Shown: positions 40,014 to 48,433 of the stretch, piece after piece
Numbering within the stretch: the first letter of the stretch is position 1
How the letters are laid out: every line of letters starts with the position of its first letter
Source: an archaeon
GTDB taxonomy: Archaea; Thermoproteota; Nitrososphaeria; Nitrososphaerales; Gagatemarchaeaceae
Direction of reading: 5' to 3'
DNA: 64,000 nt
NCBI GenBank assembly: GCA_016432545.1
Contig: CP066694.1
Coordinates: 248,001-312,000 of the forward strand
The notes under the pieces: model-generated
Databases searched by the model: none
What the model was told of the DNA's origin: nothing
Seen by the model: the letters and a program-made list of their open reading frames with translations, nothing else
Program-made: the position numbers and the translations under genes

Positions 40014-40421
40014 TTGGCATCTCCAGTCGCACCCGAGGCAGGTTCTGTCTCCAAGGTAGAGTGCCTCGTCAAGGTTCGCGGAGGCGCGGAAGCTAGGATC
40101 TCCTTGTACCGCCACCTGGCGCCGCTGACTGTCAATGCCCTCCTCAGGGCCCTCCCTCTCTATGGCAGGACCAGCATCCAGCCTGCGATGGTCTGTATTT
40201 TCACGGACCTGAGGGTCGGTGTGGAGAAGCCGCGGACGAAGTTCGCGAAAGGAGACGTTGCGCTCTTGGCCTCCGGTGGGCTGGTGTGCGTATTCCTGGG
40301 CGACGCCGCGAGCGAAAGACCGCTGAACCCGGTGGGGAAGGTCGAGGCGGGGATTGAGGTATTCGAGAGACTGAGGCTAGGCGACTCGCTCCAGATCAGC
40401 CAGGCTGAAGTGGCGCAGTGA
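40014..40421 (+). CDS. Cyclophilin-like fold protein (TM1367/DUF369 type)
   Basis: The 135-residue protein contains LYRHLAPLTVNALLRALPLY, then VCIFTDLRVGVEKPRTKFAK, and ends with KVEAGIEVFERLRLGDSLQI. This order is typical of the small archaeal cyclophilin-like family related to Thermotoga TM1367. Proline-isomerase residues are not conserved in that family, and its function is unknown. The start is TTG 40014. It lies divergent from rpo6. Confidence 0.68.
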   Translation: MASPVAPEAGSVSKVECLVKVRGGAEARISLYRHLAPLTVNALLRALPLYGRTSIQPAMVCIFTDLRVGVEKPRTKFAKGDVALLASGGLVCVFLGDAASERPLNPVGKVEAGIEVFERLRLGDSLQISQAEVAQ

Positions 40422-40445
40422 CTTCCGACTAGGCCGTTTCTCTTC

Positions 40446-40787
40446 TTACGCGACTGACCAGACAGCGTGACCGCTAAAGCCGCCTGCTTTCTTGAGGAGG
40501 CTCTTGCCCTCCAGGTCCTTCAGGACCATAGTCGCGATCGAGGAGTTCACGCCCAGGACCCGGGAGGTGGTGGAGATGGTCACAGCCTTGAGGGGCGTCA
40601 GGCTCTTGACCAAGTCCGCATCAGACATCTTTGGCATGAGGAAAGCCAGCTTCTTCTGCTGGGGGGGTCCTGACTTTTGCTCCTTGGCCTTCTTGCCCTT
40701 CGCCGGCGCGGCCTGTTCCTGAGCGCCGTCCTGCGAATCCTGGCTCTTCTCCATAGAAGCCAGAGACTTTTTCTTTACTCCGCCCAT
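40446..40787 (-). CDS. rps25e: Ribosomal protein eS25
   Basis: A small-subunit ribosomal protein found in eukaryotes and a subset of archaea. The C-terminal winged-helix core reads MSDADLVKSLTPLKAVTIST, then LGVNSSIATMVLKDLEGKSL and LLKKAGGFSGHAVW. The N-terminal 45 residues are a low-complexity basic and acidic tail (KGKKAKEQKSGPPQQKK), as usual for the family. The ATG 40787 start gives 113 residues. Presence of eS25 fits a Thermoproteota-type archaeon. Confidence 0.92.
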   Translation of the reverse strand: MGGVKKKSLASMEKSQDSQDGAQEQAAPAKGKKAKEQKSGPPQQKKLAFLMPKMSDADLVKSLTPLKAVTISTTSRVLGVNSSIATMVLKDLEGKSLLKKAGGFSGHAVWSVA

Positions 40788-40872
40788 TTTCTATCTGAAG
40801 AGCGGCCTTCCGGGGGGAGATTAATGTCTTTCCCGACTTCTGGAAAGGGAGATTAGACCCGCAGGGTGGGAA

Positions 40873-42633
40873 TTGGCGATGGACTACTCGGCAGTCGCTG
40901 AGTGCTACGAAAAGCTGGAGGCGACCTCTTCGAGGAACGACCTGACCTCCGTGCTCGCGTCGCTCTTCAAGTCGACCCCAACGGGGGACCTTAGAGTCCT
41001 GGTCTACCTGACCCAGGGCAAGCTCAGGCCCGACTACGATGGAGTGGAGCTGGGCCTGGCCGAAAAGCAGGCTCTGAAGGCGCTCTCAAAGGCGAGCGGC
41101 CTTCCGCCACAGCGGGTCTACCAGAGGTATGTGAAACTGGGCGACATCGGGGCAGCCGCCCAGGAGCTGATGGGGGAGAAGAAGCAGGGGACACTCTTTG
41201 CCCAGAAGCTCAGCCTGGCCAGGGTCCACGAGACTCTGATGAAGATTGCGTCCAGGTCCGGCCAAGGCTCTCAGGAAACGAAGCTCTCCCTTCTCGCCAG
41301 CCTCCTCCACGACTCCTCCCCGTTGGAATCCAGGTACATCATGAGGACTGTCACCGGCTCCCTCAGGCTCGGGGTAGCGGACTACACGGTCCTGGACGCA
41401 GCCTCGAAGGCCTTCTTGGGTGACAAGGCCGAGAGGCCGAGGGTAGAGAGAGCCTACAACGTTCATCCCGACCTCGGCTTCGTAGTGGAGACACTTGCAA
41501 AACTGGGTCTCGGGGGCCTCCGCAGGGTCGGGGTGGAGGTTGGGGTCCCCATCAGGCCGATGCTCGCGGAGAGGCTTGAGTCCGCGGCCGCCATCCTTGC
41601 CAAACTCCGGGGCAAAGAGGTCGCCGCAGAGTACAAACTGGACGGGGAGAGGCTCCAGATTCACAAAGCGGCGGGCAAAGTGACCCTCTTCTCCAGGAGG
41701 CTCGAAGTGATCTCCGGCCAGTATCCGGACGTCGAAGAGCTGGTCAAGGAGGGCGTGACGCCTCCAACCGCGATACTGGAGGCAGAGGTCGTCGCGATCG
41801 ACCCTGACACGGGAGAGTACCTGCCCTTCCAGGAGTTGATGCACAGGAGGAGGAAGCACGGTGTGCAGCAGGCGATGGAGGACTACCCGGTCGCCCTGAA
41901 CTTCTTCGACGTCCTCAAACTCGGTCCCCGCGACCTCACCTTGAAACCTTACTCAGAACGAAGGAAGCTTCTGAAGTCCGCTCTGAGAGAGACCCAGCGT
42001 ATCCGCCTTGTACCCGCCATCAACACCTCCGAACCGGAGAAGATAGAGGCTTTCATGGAAGAGGCTATCCAGAACGGCTGCGAAGGCCTGGTGGTCAAGG
42101 ACCCCTCATCCACCTATCGTGCGGGGGCACGTGAGTTCGCCTGGATAAAGCTCAAGCGCGAGTATCGCAGCGAACTGACGGACACCATCGACCTCCCGGT
42201 AATCGGGGCCTTCCACGGCAGAGGGCGCAGGGCAGGGACCTACGGGACCTACCTTCTAGGCGCGTACGACCCGGGCAGAGGAGTTTATTCGAGCGTTGCG
42301 AAGCTGGGGACCGGATTCTCCGACGAAGACCTGCAGACGATCCCAAAGATCCTGAAGCCCTTCGAAAGCCACGTCCGCCCCGCCAACGTGGAGTCAGGGG
42401 TCGTCCCGGACATCTGGTTCAGGCCTAAGATAGTGCTAGAGACGATCGCCTCTGAGCTGACTCTCTCGCCCGTTCACATCGCCGGCATGGGGAGGATAAG
42501 GCCTGGTGCTGGGCTCTCGCTAAGATTCCCAAAGTTCACCGGCAAGGTCAGGGACGACAAGCGCCCAGAGGACTCGACCAGCGTCGACGAGATCGTGTCG
42601 ATGTATCGTGGTCAACTGAAGCGTGTTGGGTGA
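40873..42633 (+). CDS. lig: ATP-dependent DNA ligase
   Basis: Seals nicks in replication and repair. The N-terminal DNA-binding domain spans about residues 1-220. The nucleotidyl Lys sits in AAEYKLDGERLQIHK near residue 255, followed by LFSRRLEVISGQYPDV, ILEAEVVAIDPDTGE, EGLVVKDPSSTYRAG and AWIKLKREY (motifs III to V). The OB-fold C-terminus includes LSLRFPKFTGKVRDDK. The 586-residue length is typical for archaeal ligases. The start is TTG 40873 or ATG 40879. Confidence 0.96.
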   Translation: MAMDYSAVAECYEKLEATSSRNDLTSVLASLFKSTPTGDLRVLVYLTQGKLRPDYDGVELGLAEKQALKALSKASGLPPQRVYQRYVKLGDIGAAAQELMGEKKQGTLFAQKLSLARVHETLMKIASRSGQGSQETKLSLLASLLHDSSPLESRYIMRTVTGSLRLGVADYTVLDAASKAFLGDKAERPRVERAYNVHPDLGFVVETLAKLGLGGLRRVGVEVGVPIRPMLAERLESAAAILAKLRGKEVAAEYKLDGERLQIHKAAGKVTLFSRRLEVISGQYPDVEELVKEGVTPPTAILEAEVVAIDPDTGEYLPFQELMHRRRKHGVQQAMEDYPVALNFFDVLKLGPRDLTLKPYSERRKLLKSALRETQRIRLVPAINTSEPEKIEAFMEEAIQNGCEGLVVKDPSSTYRAGAREFAWIKLKREYRSELTDTIDLPVIGAFHGRGRRAGTYGTYLLGAYDPGRGVYSSVAKLGTGFSDEDLQTIPKILKPFESHVRPANVESGVVPDIWFRPKIVLETIASELTLSPVHIAGMGRIRPGAGLSLRFPKFTGKVRDDKRPEDSTSVDEIVSMYRGQLKRVG

Positions 42634-42687
42634 CCATGTCAGGGCCAAGACTAATTACGTGGGCCCTGCGCGGAAGTCAGTCTCTCC

Positions 42688-44025
42688 TTGAAGAAGTCTG
42701 TCCTCATCCTCGCGATAGTCCTAGTCTCCCCTCTGATCCTCCAGTCCCTGCCGGCCCTGGCCCAGGACTGCTCGTCCAAGAGCGGGCATTACGTGGCGTC
42801 TTACAACGGCGACATCGACCCCGGGGCAGCTGACTTCCTGTCATCAAGCGTTGCGGGGGCGGAGGCGGCCTGCACCGCGGAGTTCGACCTGATCCTCACG
42901 ACGAACGGGGGCGACGGGCAGAGCATGGAGACGATGATAGGGGCCATCGAGGGCTACCAGCAGTGGGGAGGCACCTTCGTGACCGTCGTAGCCCCCCAGG
43001 GCGCCTTCGCCTTCTCGGCCGGTTCCTACATAGCGGAGGCATCGACCAAGGTGTACATGGTCCCAGGGACCACGATCGGGAGCGCGACCCCGATAGTCTC
43101 CGGCATCCCGACGGGAGAGGAGAACTCGACCCTCAGGAAGGACATCAACGCCTTCGCCAGCTATATGGAGACCCTGACGGCAACGCACGGAAGGAACGAA
43201 ACGGCTGCGGGCCTGATGGTAACTGAAGGGGCCTCTTACAAGTGTCAGACTGCGAACAACTGCGAGGCCAGGAGGCTCCACGTCATCGACGGAGTGGTCA
43301 ACTCCACGTCTGTCCGCGATGCCCTCTCAAGCCTTGGCGTCTCGCCTACTACTCCTATCGAGACTCCGGGGGTGAGGTCAGTCCTCATCTCAGTCCTCAG
43401 CAATCCCAACGTCTCGAGCCTGCTCTTCCTCATAGGGGTCTTCTCTATCCTTGCTGATATCTACCACCCGACGATAGTCCTCTCGGTGGTCGGAGCGGTA
43501 ATGATTGCCGTGGCCCTCTTCGGCCTCAGGGTCTTTGGTGCGTCGCCGCTTGCCATCCTCCTGATGGTCATCGGCGGCGCCTTCATCTTCCTGGAGGTAA
43601 AGACGCAGCACGGCATAAGCGCGGCCATGGGGGTCGTGATCTTCGTGGTCGGTTTCCTTCTCGTCTTCCAGTTACCTCCTGCTTCTGCGTCAAACCCGAG
43701 CCTCCCAGGAGTGACCTTCTCGGGCATCACGAACCTGACCTACGCCCTCATAGGGGGGCTGGGGGTCTTGATAGTTGTCGCCAGCCTCTATCTCCGTTCA
43801 ATCAGGCAGGGCCTCTCAAAGTGGCCGAGGGTCAACGAGCCTTCTCAGGCCATCGGCAAGAAGGGAGTGATGAGGACGGGCTTGAAGGCCGGAGGCAAGG
43901 GGGTCGCCCTGGTGGGCTCCGAGGAGTGGAGCGTCACGGCCAGCGAAGACTTGAGGCTCGGAGACTCGATAAAGGTTAAAGAAGTAAAGGGCCTCGAGCT
44001 TGTAGTAGAGAAAGATCCTTCTTGA
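42688..44025 (+). CDS. NfeD-family membrane serine protease (NfeD1b type)
   Basis: A membrane-bound ClpP-like protease paired with a stomatin/slipin partner; such pairs act in membrane-protein quality control. A signal peptide covers residues 1-25. The protease domain has TNGGDGQSMETM, the nucleophile Ser in GAFAFSAGSYIAEA and the general-base Lys in STLRKDINAFASYM. Four membrane helices follow (about 225-345), then a soluble NfeD OB domain ending LRLGDSIKVKEVKGLELVVE. Its TGA stop overlaps the TTG start of the slipin gene. Confidence 0.92.
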   Translation: MKKSVLILAIVLVSPLILQSLPALAQDCSSKSGHYVASYNGDIDPGAADFLSSSVAGAEAACTAEFDLILTTNGGDGQSMETMIGAIEGYQQWGGTFVTVVAPQGAFAFSAGSYIAEASTKVYMVPGTTIGSATPIVSGIPTGEENSTLRKDINAFASYMETLTATHGRNETAAGLMVTEGASYKCQTANNCEARRLHVIDGVVNSTSVRDALSSLGVSPTTPIETPGVRSVLISVLSNPNVSSLLFLIGVFSILADIYHPTIVLSVVGAVMIAVALFGLRVFGASPLAILLMVIGGAFIFLEVKTQHGISAAMGVVIFVVGFLLVFQLPPASASNPSLPGVTFSGITNLTYALIGGLGVLIVVASLYLRSIRQGLSKWPRVNEPSQAIGKKGVMRTGLKAGGKGVALVGSEEWSVTASEDLRLGDSIKVKEVKGLELVVEKDPS

Positions 44026-44921
44026 CTCCCCTCGCAGTGGAAGCCCTCCAGTCGGTCGCTGACATCTCCTTCTACGTAGTGACCGCCCTGGTGGTCATAC
44101 TGATTCTGGGAGTCATAGCTTCGACCGTCAAGGTCATCCGAGAGTACGAGCGGCTGGTCGTCTTCAGGCTAGGCCGCCTGAAGGGTGCCGCCGGTCCGGG
44201 CGTCGTGCTCATACTCCCCTTGGTGAACCGGGTCAACAAGATCGACCTCAGGGAGCGGTACCTGGAGGTCCCCCACCAGACTTGCATCACCAAGGACAAT
44301 GCGCCTACAGACATCGACTTCCTCATCTACTACAAGGTGACCGAAGCGACCCAGAGCGTGGTCCAGGTCCAAAACTTCGAGGGGGCCTCGATCGGCATCG
44401 CGACGACCACGCTCAGAGCCGTCGTGGGAGACATCCCGCTGGACGAGCTGCTCGCCAAGAGGGAGCAGATCAACCAGGTCCTCCGCACCAAGCTCGACGA
44501 GGTGACCGAGAGATGGGGGATCAAAGTGACCAACGTGGAAATCAGAGAGATCCGTCCGCCGCAGGACGTCCAGGAAGCGATGGTCCGCCAGATGTCGGCC
44601 GAGAGGACAAGGAGGGCCACGGTCACCGAAGCGGACGGCAAGCGCGAAGCCTCGATACTAGTCGCGGAAGGGGAGAAGAAGTCCAACATCTTGAGGGCCG
44701 AGGGTGACAAACAGGCCTCCGTCCTCAGAGCAGAAGGATACGCGGGCGCACTGAACCAGATCTTCTCCGCGGCTAAGGGAATCGACTCGAAGACTATGGT
44801 CCTCCAGTACCTGGACACTCTGAAGGCCTTGGGCGCCAGCCCTTCGACCAAGTACATCTTCCCCCTCGAGTTCACCAGCCTGATCGCGCCTCTCAGGGAC
44901 TACGCAAAGCAGGACAAGTAG
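44022..44921 (+). CDS. Slipin/stomatin (SPFH-domain, band 7) membrane protein
   Basis: One N-terminal membrane helix (FYVVTALVVILILGVI) is followed by an SPFH domain: REYERLVVFRLGRLKGAAGP, ITKDNAPTDIDFLIYYKVTE, WGIKVTNVEIREIRPPQDVQ. A coiled coil follows (ASILVAEGEKKSNILRAEGD). Slipins oligomerise into membrane scaffolds and in archaea are cleaved by NfeD proteases. The TTG start overlaps the NfeD stop (TTGA), so the two are translationally coupled. The 299 residues are a normal length. Confidence 0.93.
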   Translation: MTPLAVEALQSVADISFYVVTALVVILILGVIASTVKVIREYERLVVFRLGRLKGAAGPGVVLILPLVNRVNKIDLRERYLEVPHQTCITKDNAPTDIDFLIYYKVTEATQSVVQVQNFEGASIGIATTTLRAVVGDIPLDELLAKREQINQVLRTKLDEVTERWGIKVTNVEIREIRPPQDVQEAMVRQMSAERTRRATVTEADGKREASILVAEGEKKSNILRAEGDKQASVLRAEGYAGALNQIFSAAKGIDSKTMVLQYLDTLKALGASPSTKYIFPLEFTSLIAPLRDYAKQDK

Positions 44922-45004
44922 CCGACCCGCCCGAACGAGGGTGCCCGAGAGAGGGCCCAGTCTTATAACCAGAACGAATCAAGCCGTGAGGCGAGACAGT
45001 TCTC

Positions 45005-45658
45005 ATGTCAGGTCAAGAGGGGGAGACCCAGGCCAGGAGGCGCACCTTGGTTGTTCTCCAAGATGAAATGCGCCGAGTGCTCGACGCCACCAGGGTCCTC
45101 CTCGATGAGTATACTGCCCTCACGAAGGGAGACAAGCAGCAGGTGGGGTCTTCTCTTGAGAAGGTGAAGCAAGCTGAGGAGGACGTGGTGATGCTGCGGA
45201 GCGCGCTGATTCGCGAGCTCTCTCAGGTCGGAACTTTGCTGGTGAACCGCGAGGACGTGCTGAGGGCAGCCTTCTCGGTCGAGGACATCTTCGGCCACAT
45301 CAACGGGGTCGCCTTCAAGATGTCCCAGATGTCCAGGGCGTCCGCCAAGAACAAGAAGTACAAGGAGGCCATAATGGAGCTGCTCGGCCTCCTGGTCGAC
45401 GGGATCTCCAAGCTGAACGAGAGCGTCAGAGCTCTTTCGATCAACCCAGACCAGGCCTTCCAGATGGCGGCCCAGGTCCAGCAGATAGAGAGCTCGATTG
45501 ACAACAACTACCGGGTGGCAATAGCGATGACCATGAAGACGGCGTCGAGCGTGAAAGAGCTGATAATCGTCAAGGAAGTCCTCGAGTCGATAGAGAACTG
45601 CGCGGACGCGATGCTCGACGCGTCGGACGCGAGCACAATCCTCGCACTAGGGTCGTAG
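45005..45658 (+). CDS. DUF47/PhoU-like helical protein
   Basis: The 217-residue protein is wholly alpha-helical, with VVMLRSALIRELSQVGTLLV, then EDVLRAAFSVEDIFGHINGV and a C-terminal VKELIIVKEVLESIENCADA. The order and the conserved Glu/Asp pairs fit the DUF47 family, which resembles PhoU and is often linked to phosphate permeases. No permease gene is nearby. It starts with ATG 45005, about 40 nt after TATA-like CTTATAAC. endA follows after two bases, so they may be co-transcribed. Confidence 0.75.
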   Translation: MSGQEGETQARRRTLVVLQDEMRRVLDATRVLLDEYTALTKGDKQQVGSSLEKVKQAEEDVVMLRSALIRELSQVGTLLVNREDVLRAAFSVEDIFGHINGVAFKMSQMSRASAKNKKYKEAIMELLGLLVDGISKLNESVRALSINPDQAFQMAAQVQQIESSIDNNYRVAIAMTMKTASSVKELIIVKEVLESIENCADAMLDASDASTILALGS

Positions 45659-45660
45659 CC

Positions 45661-46218
45661 TTGCCCAAGCAGAGGGCGGTGGGCAGGCTCTTCGAGAACA
45701 GGATTGTGGTCTGGGACATCGAGGCGTCCAGACGACTCTTCAAAGACGGCTACTACGGCAAGCCCCTGGGCATACCGAAGCCCAAAGACTTCGAGTTCGA
45801 CGCCCCCCTCGTCCTCGACCTGATGGAGGGGTACTACCTTGTCACCAAGAAGGTGCTGGAGGTGGAGGACCAGGAGGGAAGGGACTTGACGGCGAAGCGG
45901 CTTCACGAAGTCTGCCAGACATCCTACTCTGACTTCGGGGAGAAGTTCCTCGTCTACCGGAAGCTTCGGGAGGCGGGCTATGTCGTCACGCCCGGGATCA
46001 AGTTCGGCTCCGACTTTGCGGTCTACGAACACGGCCCTGGGATCGACCACGCGCCCTACATCATCCAGGTGATGGGGCAGTCGTCAACGATGACCGCAAC
46101 CTCCATGGTCCGCTCCGGTCGCCTGGCCACCACTGTCAGGAAGCAGTTCATCATCGCGATCCCCGACGAGGGGAAGAAGGCCGTCGACTACCTGAGGTAC
46201 GACTGGTGGAGGGCGTGA
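45661..46218 (+). CDS. endA: tRNA-splicing endonuclease
   Basis: Cuts introns out of pre-tRNA at bulge-helix-bulge sites. The C-terminal catalytic domain has the family triad: Tyr in DFAVYEHGPGIDHAP, His in the same segment, and Lys in TTVRKQFIIAI. KFLVYRKLREAGYVVTPGIK leads into the domain. The N-terminal domain, with LFKDGYYGKPLGIPKPKDFE, is typical. The 185-residue length matches the short archaeal subunit type, which forms a tetramer or pairs with a second subunit. The start is TTG 45661. Confidence 0.93.
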   Translation: MPKQRAVGRLFENRIVVWDIEASRRLFKDGYYGKPLGIPKPKDFEFDAPLVLDLMEGYYLVTKKVLEVEDQEGRDLTAKRLHEVCQTSYSDFGEKFLVYRKLREAGYVVTPGIKFGSDFAVYEHGPGIDHAPYIIQVMGQSSTMTATSMVRSGRLATTVRKQFIIAIPDEGKKAVDYLRYDWWRA

Positions 46219-46224
46219 GGCCGA

Positions 46225-47040
46225 TTGGCCGAAGCGAAGCTGGAAGATGAGACCCTCATCAATGAGAACTCTCTGGTTCTCGTATTCAGGGACAGGCGGC
46301 GCCGGTGGCTCATCCGCCCCAAAGACACCCCCAAGCTCCACACCCACCTGGGGATACTTGACGTCGCGTCGCTGGTGGGGAAGCCCTTCGGGCTCAGGGT
46401 AGCCACCACTCTAGGTGACGAGCTGACCATCCTCAGGCCCACGATCGAGGATTTGATCATGAAGGCAGCCAGGAAGACCCAAGTCGTGTACCCTAAGGAC
46501 CTGGGACTGATCGTTGTCAAGCTGGGAGTCAGGTCGGGCTCACACATAGTCGAGACCGGTACGGGGAGCGGTGCGACCACTGCGCTGATGGCTCACCTCG
46601 TAAGCCCGGGCGGCAAGGTGCACACCTACGACATCAACCCGGAGTTCCAAGAAGTTGCGAAGAGGAACCTTTCGCGCCTCGGGCTCTCCCAGTACGTCGA
46701 CTTCAAGATCGCAGACTCGAGGTCCGGATTCGACGTAACTTCGATGGACGCGGGGGTCCTCGACGTGGGCGACCCGTGGGAGGTCGTGGCAAGCATGAGG
46801 CGGGCTCTCAAGCCCTCAGCTCCGATGGTGGCGATCACCCCGACCACGAATCAGGCCGAGAAACTGGTGGCCAAGATGAAGGAGGAAGGCTTCGTCGCGA
46901 TCGAGACGATTGAGGTCCTCACCAGGTTCCTGGAGGCGCGCGTCGGCATGACCAGGCCTTCCAACATAATGGTCGGCCACACGGCATATCTCACCTTCGG
47001 ACGGACGACAATCCTCCCTGATTCATCACAAGAGTTTTAA
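46225..47040 (+). CDS. trmI: tRNA (adenine-N1)-methyltransferase TrmI
   Basis: Methylates A58 (and A57 in some archaea) in the T-loop using S-adenosylmethionine. The N-terminal beta domain (LINENSLVLVFRDRRRRWLI) precedes the Rossmann methyltransferase with motif I IVETGTGSGATTALMAH near residue 110. VHTYDINPEFQEVAKRNLSR and LDVGDPWEVVASMRRALKPS follow. ETIEVLTRFLEARVGMTRPS near the C-terminus is diagnostic for TrmI. It has 271 residues from TTG 46225. It sits in an RNA-processing group with endA. Confidence 0.94.
   Translation: MAEAKLEDETLINENSLVLVFRDRRRRWLIRPKDTPKLHTHLGILDVASLVGKPFGLRVATTLGDELTILRPTIEDLIMKAARKTQVVYPKDLGLIVVKLGVRSGSHIVETGTGSGATTALMAHLVSPGGKVHTYDINPEFQEVAKRNLSRLGLSQYVDFKIADSRSGFDVTSMDAGVLDVGDPWEVVASMRRALKPSAPMVAITPTTNQAEKLVAKMKEEGFVAIETIEVLTRFLEARVGMTRPSNIMVGHTAYLTFGRTTILPDSSQEF
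47033..47040 (+). promoter_or_regulatory. TATA box of the membrane protein gene at 47065
   Basis: GTTTTAAG overlaps the last codons of trmI and is centred 28 nt before ATG 47065, consistent with leaderless transcription. Confidence 0.5.
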
Positions 47041-47064
47041 GGTCAGGAGGGTCGCGGCCCCCGA

Positions 47065-47694
47065 ATGCTAAGCAGCAGGAGCTTTGCCGAAGACGCCTCT
47101 GCCCTCCTGTATTTATTCCCCTTTCTTGCCTCCGGTGTCTACGCCCTCGTCCTGTGGGTCCAGTCTGGGATCTCCGCGACCCTTCCGCCAGAAGTGTACC
47201 TCTCAGTAACCAGGGACCCCTACCTCTTCATTGCCGGAATCTCCGCGGTCCTTCTAGGCCTGTCCCTAGAGGTCAGGGCCGAGGCCCCGACGAACAGGAA
47301 GGGCAGGCTCGAGACCCTTGGAAACGAGCTTCAGGCGATGGCCGTGGCCAGCCTCTTCCTGTTGATTCTATCGGCCCTGTATGCCAACTCCCTGAACGTC
47401 TCGGGGGCCGCCTCCGACCTGCTGGTGGGAAGGTTCGGCCTCATCTTCCCGGCACTCTTGGTCCTTCTGAGCTATCTCGTTACCGCGAAGTTCGACTTCG
47501 GCCCGCTGAGGACGAGGAAGGGGCTGGGAGTGGTCGCGATGCTCCTCGTTCCGGCCGTCCTGTACGGAGTCGGGCGCCGCTCGCCTGCGGTCGGAGCTGC
47601 GGTTGCCTTGGTCCTCGGGGTTCTCGGCGTCCTGCTGTTCGTCGGCGACGGACTCCTAGGTCGCAAGTCTGAGCCCAAAGCGCAAGAAAAGTGA
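47065..47694 (+). CDS. Hypothetical membrane protein, six helices
   Basis: The 209-residue chain has about six hydrophobic helices (residues 12-35, 50-70, 90-110, 122-140, 150-170, 175-195) and a charged tail ending GRKSEPKAQEK. A cytoplasmic loop (RAEAPTNRKGRLETLGNELQ) follows the second helix. No family is recognised. It has its own promoter. The downstream neighbour is a GDT1-like membrane protein 78 bases away. Confidence 0.65.
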   Translation: MLSSRSFAEDASALLYLFPFLASGVYALVLWVQSGISATLPPEVYLSVTRDPYLFIAGISAVLLGLSLEVRAEAPTNRKGRLETLGNELQAMAVASLFLLILSALYANSLNVSGAASDLLVGRFGLIFPALLVLLSYLVTAKFDFGPLRTRKGLGVVAMLLVPAVLYGVGRRSPAVGAAVALVLGVLGVLLFVGDGLLGRKSEPKAQEK

Positions 47695-47760
47695 TGAGCC
47701 ACCACCTGATGGCTCTCGCCACAAGCGATTGACCAACGCAATCAAGATTCCCTCGCATGA

Positions 47761-47775
47761 GGAGGGGGCCGCCTG
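47761..47775 (+). promoter_or_regulatory. Shine-Dalgarno and CTG start of the GDT1-like gene
   Basis: GGAGG at 47761-47765 precedes CTG 47773-47775 by 7 nt. The in-frame stop at 47758 and the absence of other start codons before GTG 47827 leave CTG as the only plausible start that keeps the first membrane helix. Confidence 0.65.
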
Positions 47776-48381
47776 ACGACGGACGCAGCGCTCGCCGCGT
47801 TCCTGACCATCGCATCGGCCCTCTTCGTGGCGGAGCTGACCGACAAGGACGCCCTCCTGATCTTGACCCTGGCCACGAAGACCAGGGCTGTGATCGTGTT
47901 TCTGGCCGGCGCTTCGGCTTTTGTGTTCACCACCTTCGTGAGCGTGGTGCTCGGTTCTGTCGTCAGCTCCCTGATCCCGATACTCTGGGTCAAGCTCGCA
48001 GGCGGGGTGGTGATGCTCGCGTTCGGCGTCCGCGAAGCCAAAGGGATCATAGGACAGAAGGCGATCGAAGAGGAGGAGAAGAGGCTCGAGAAGGTCAAAG
48101 ACGGAGCGAGGGCCTTCTTGCAGATGTTCGCTGCCCTGGCCATCCTCGACCTGGCTGGAGACGCCACCATGATACTCACGGTGGTCTTGGCGGCCCAGTA
48201 CGCCGACAAGCTATTCATCTTTTCATCCATCTGCCTAGGGCTCATCGCGGCGACCGCATTCGAGACCGCCCTTGGCAATCGGCTCGGGAGGATGCTCACC
48301 CCCCGGAGGCTCAAGTACGCGGCCAGCGCCGTCTTCATCACCATAGGGGTCGTCATCATCGCGACGAGCATCTGGTACTGA
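47773..48381 (+). CDS. GDT1/TMEM165-like (UPF0016) membrane protein, divergent, CTG start
   Basis: From CTG 47773 the 202-residue protein begins MTTDAALAAFLTIASALFVA and has two copies of a three-helix unit. The first carries VAELTDKDALLILTLAT and the second LAILDLAGDATMILTVV, similar to the paired ExGDK(S/T) motifs of UPF0016 cation exchangers. The first motif has Thr for Gly and the second starts with Asp, so this is a divergent member or a related family. A charged cytoplasmic loop (EEEEKRLEKVKDG) separates the halves. Calling the start at GTG 47827 would delete helix 1. Confidence 0.62.
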   Translation: MTTDAALAAFLTIASALFVAELTDKDALLILTLATKTRAVIVFLAGASAFVFTTFVSVVLGSVVSSLIPILWVKLAGGVVMLAFGVREAKGIIGQKAIEEEEKRLEKVKDGARAFLQMFAALAILDLAGDATMILTVVLAAQYADKLFIFSSICLGLIAATAFETALGNRLGRMLTPRRLKYAASAVFITIGVVIIATSIWY

Positions 48382-48400
48382 CGGCCGAGCGACCGCACCT

Positions 48401-48408
48401 TCTTTAAT
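48401..48408 (+). promoter_or_regulatory. TATA box of proS
   Basis: TCTTTAAT is centred 29 nt before ATG 48434, which favours that ATG over GTG 48425. Confidence 0.5.
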
Positions 48409-48433
48409 CCCGGCCAGTCGAAGCGTGCCTCAG

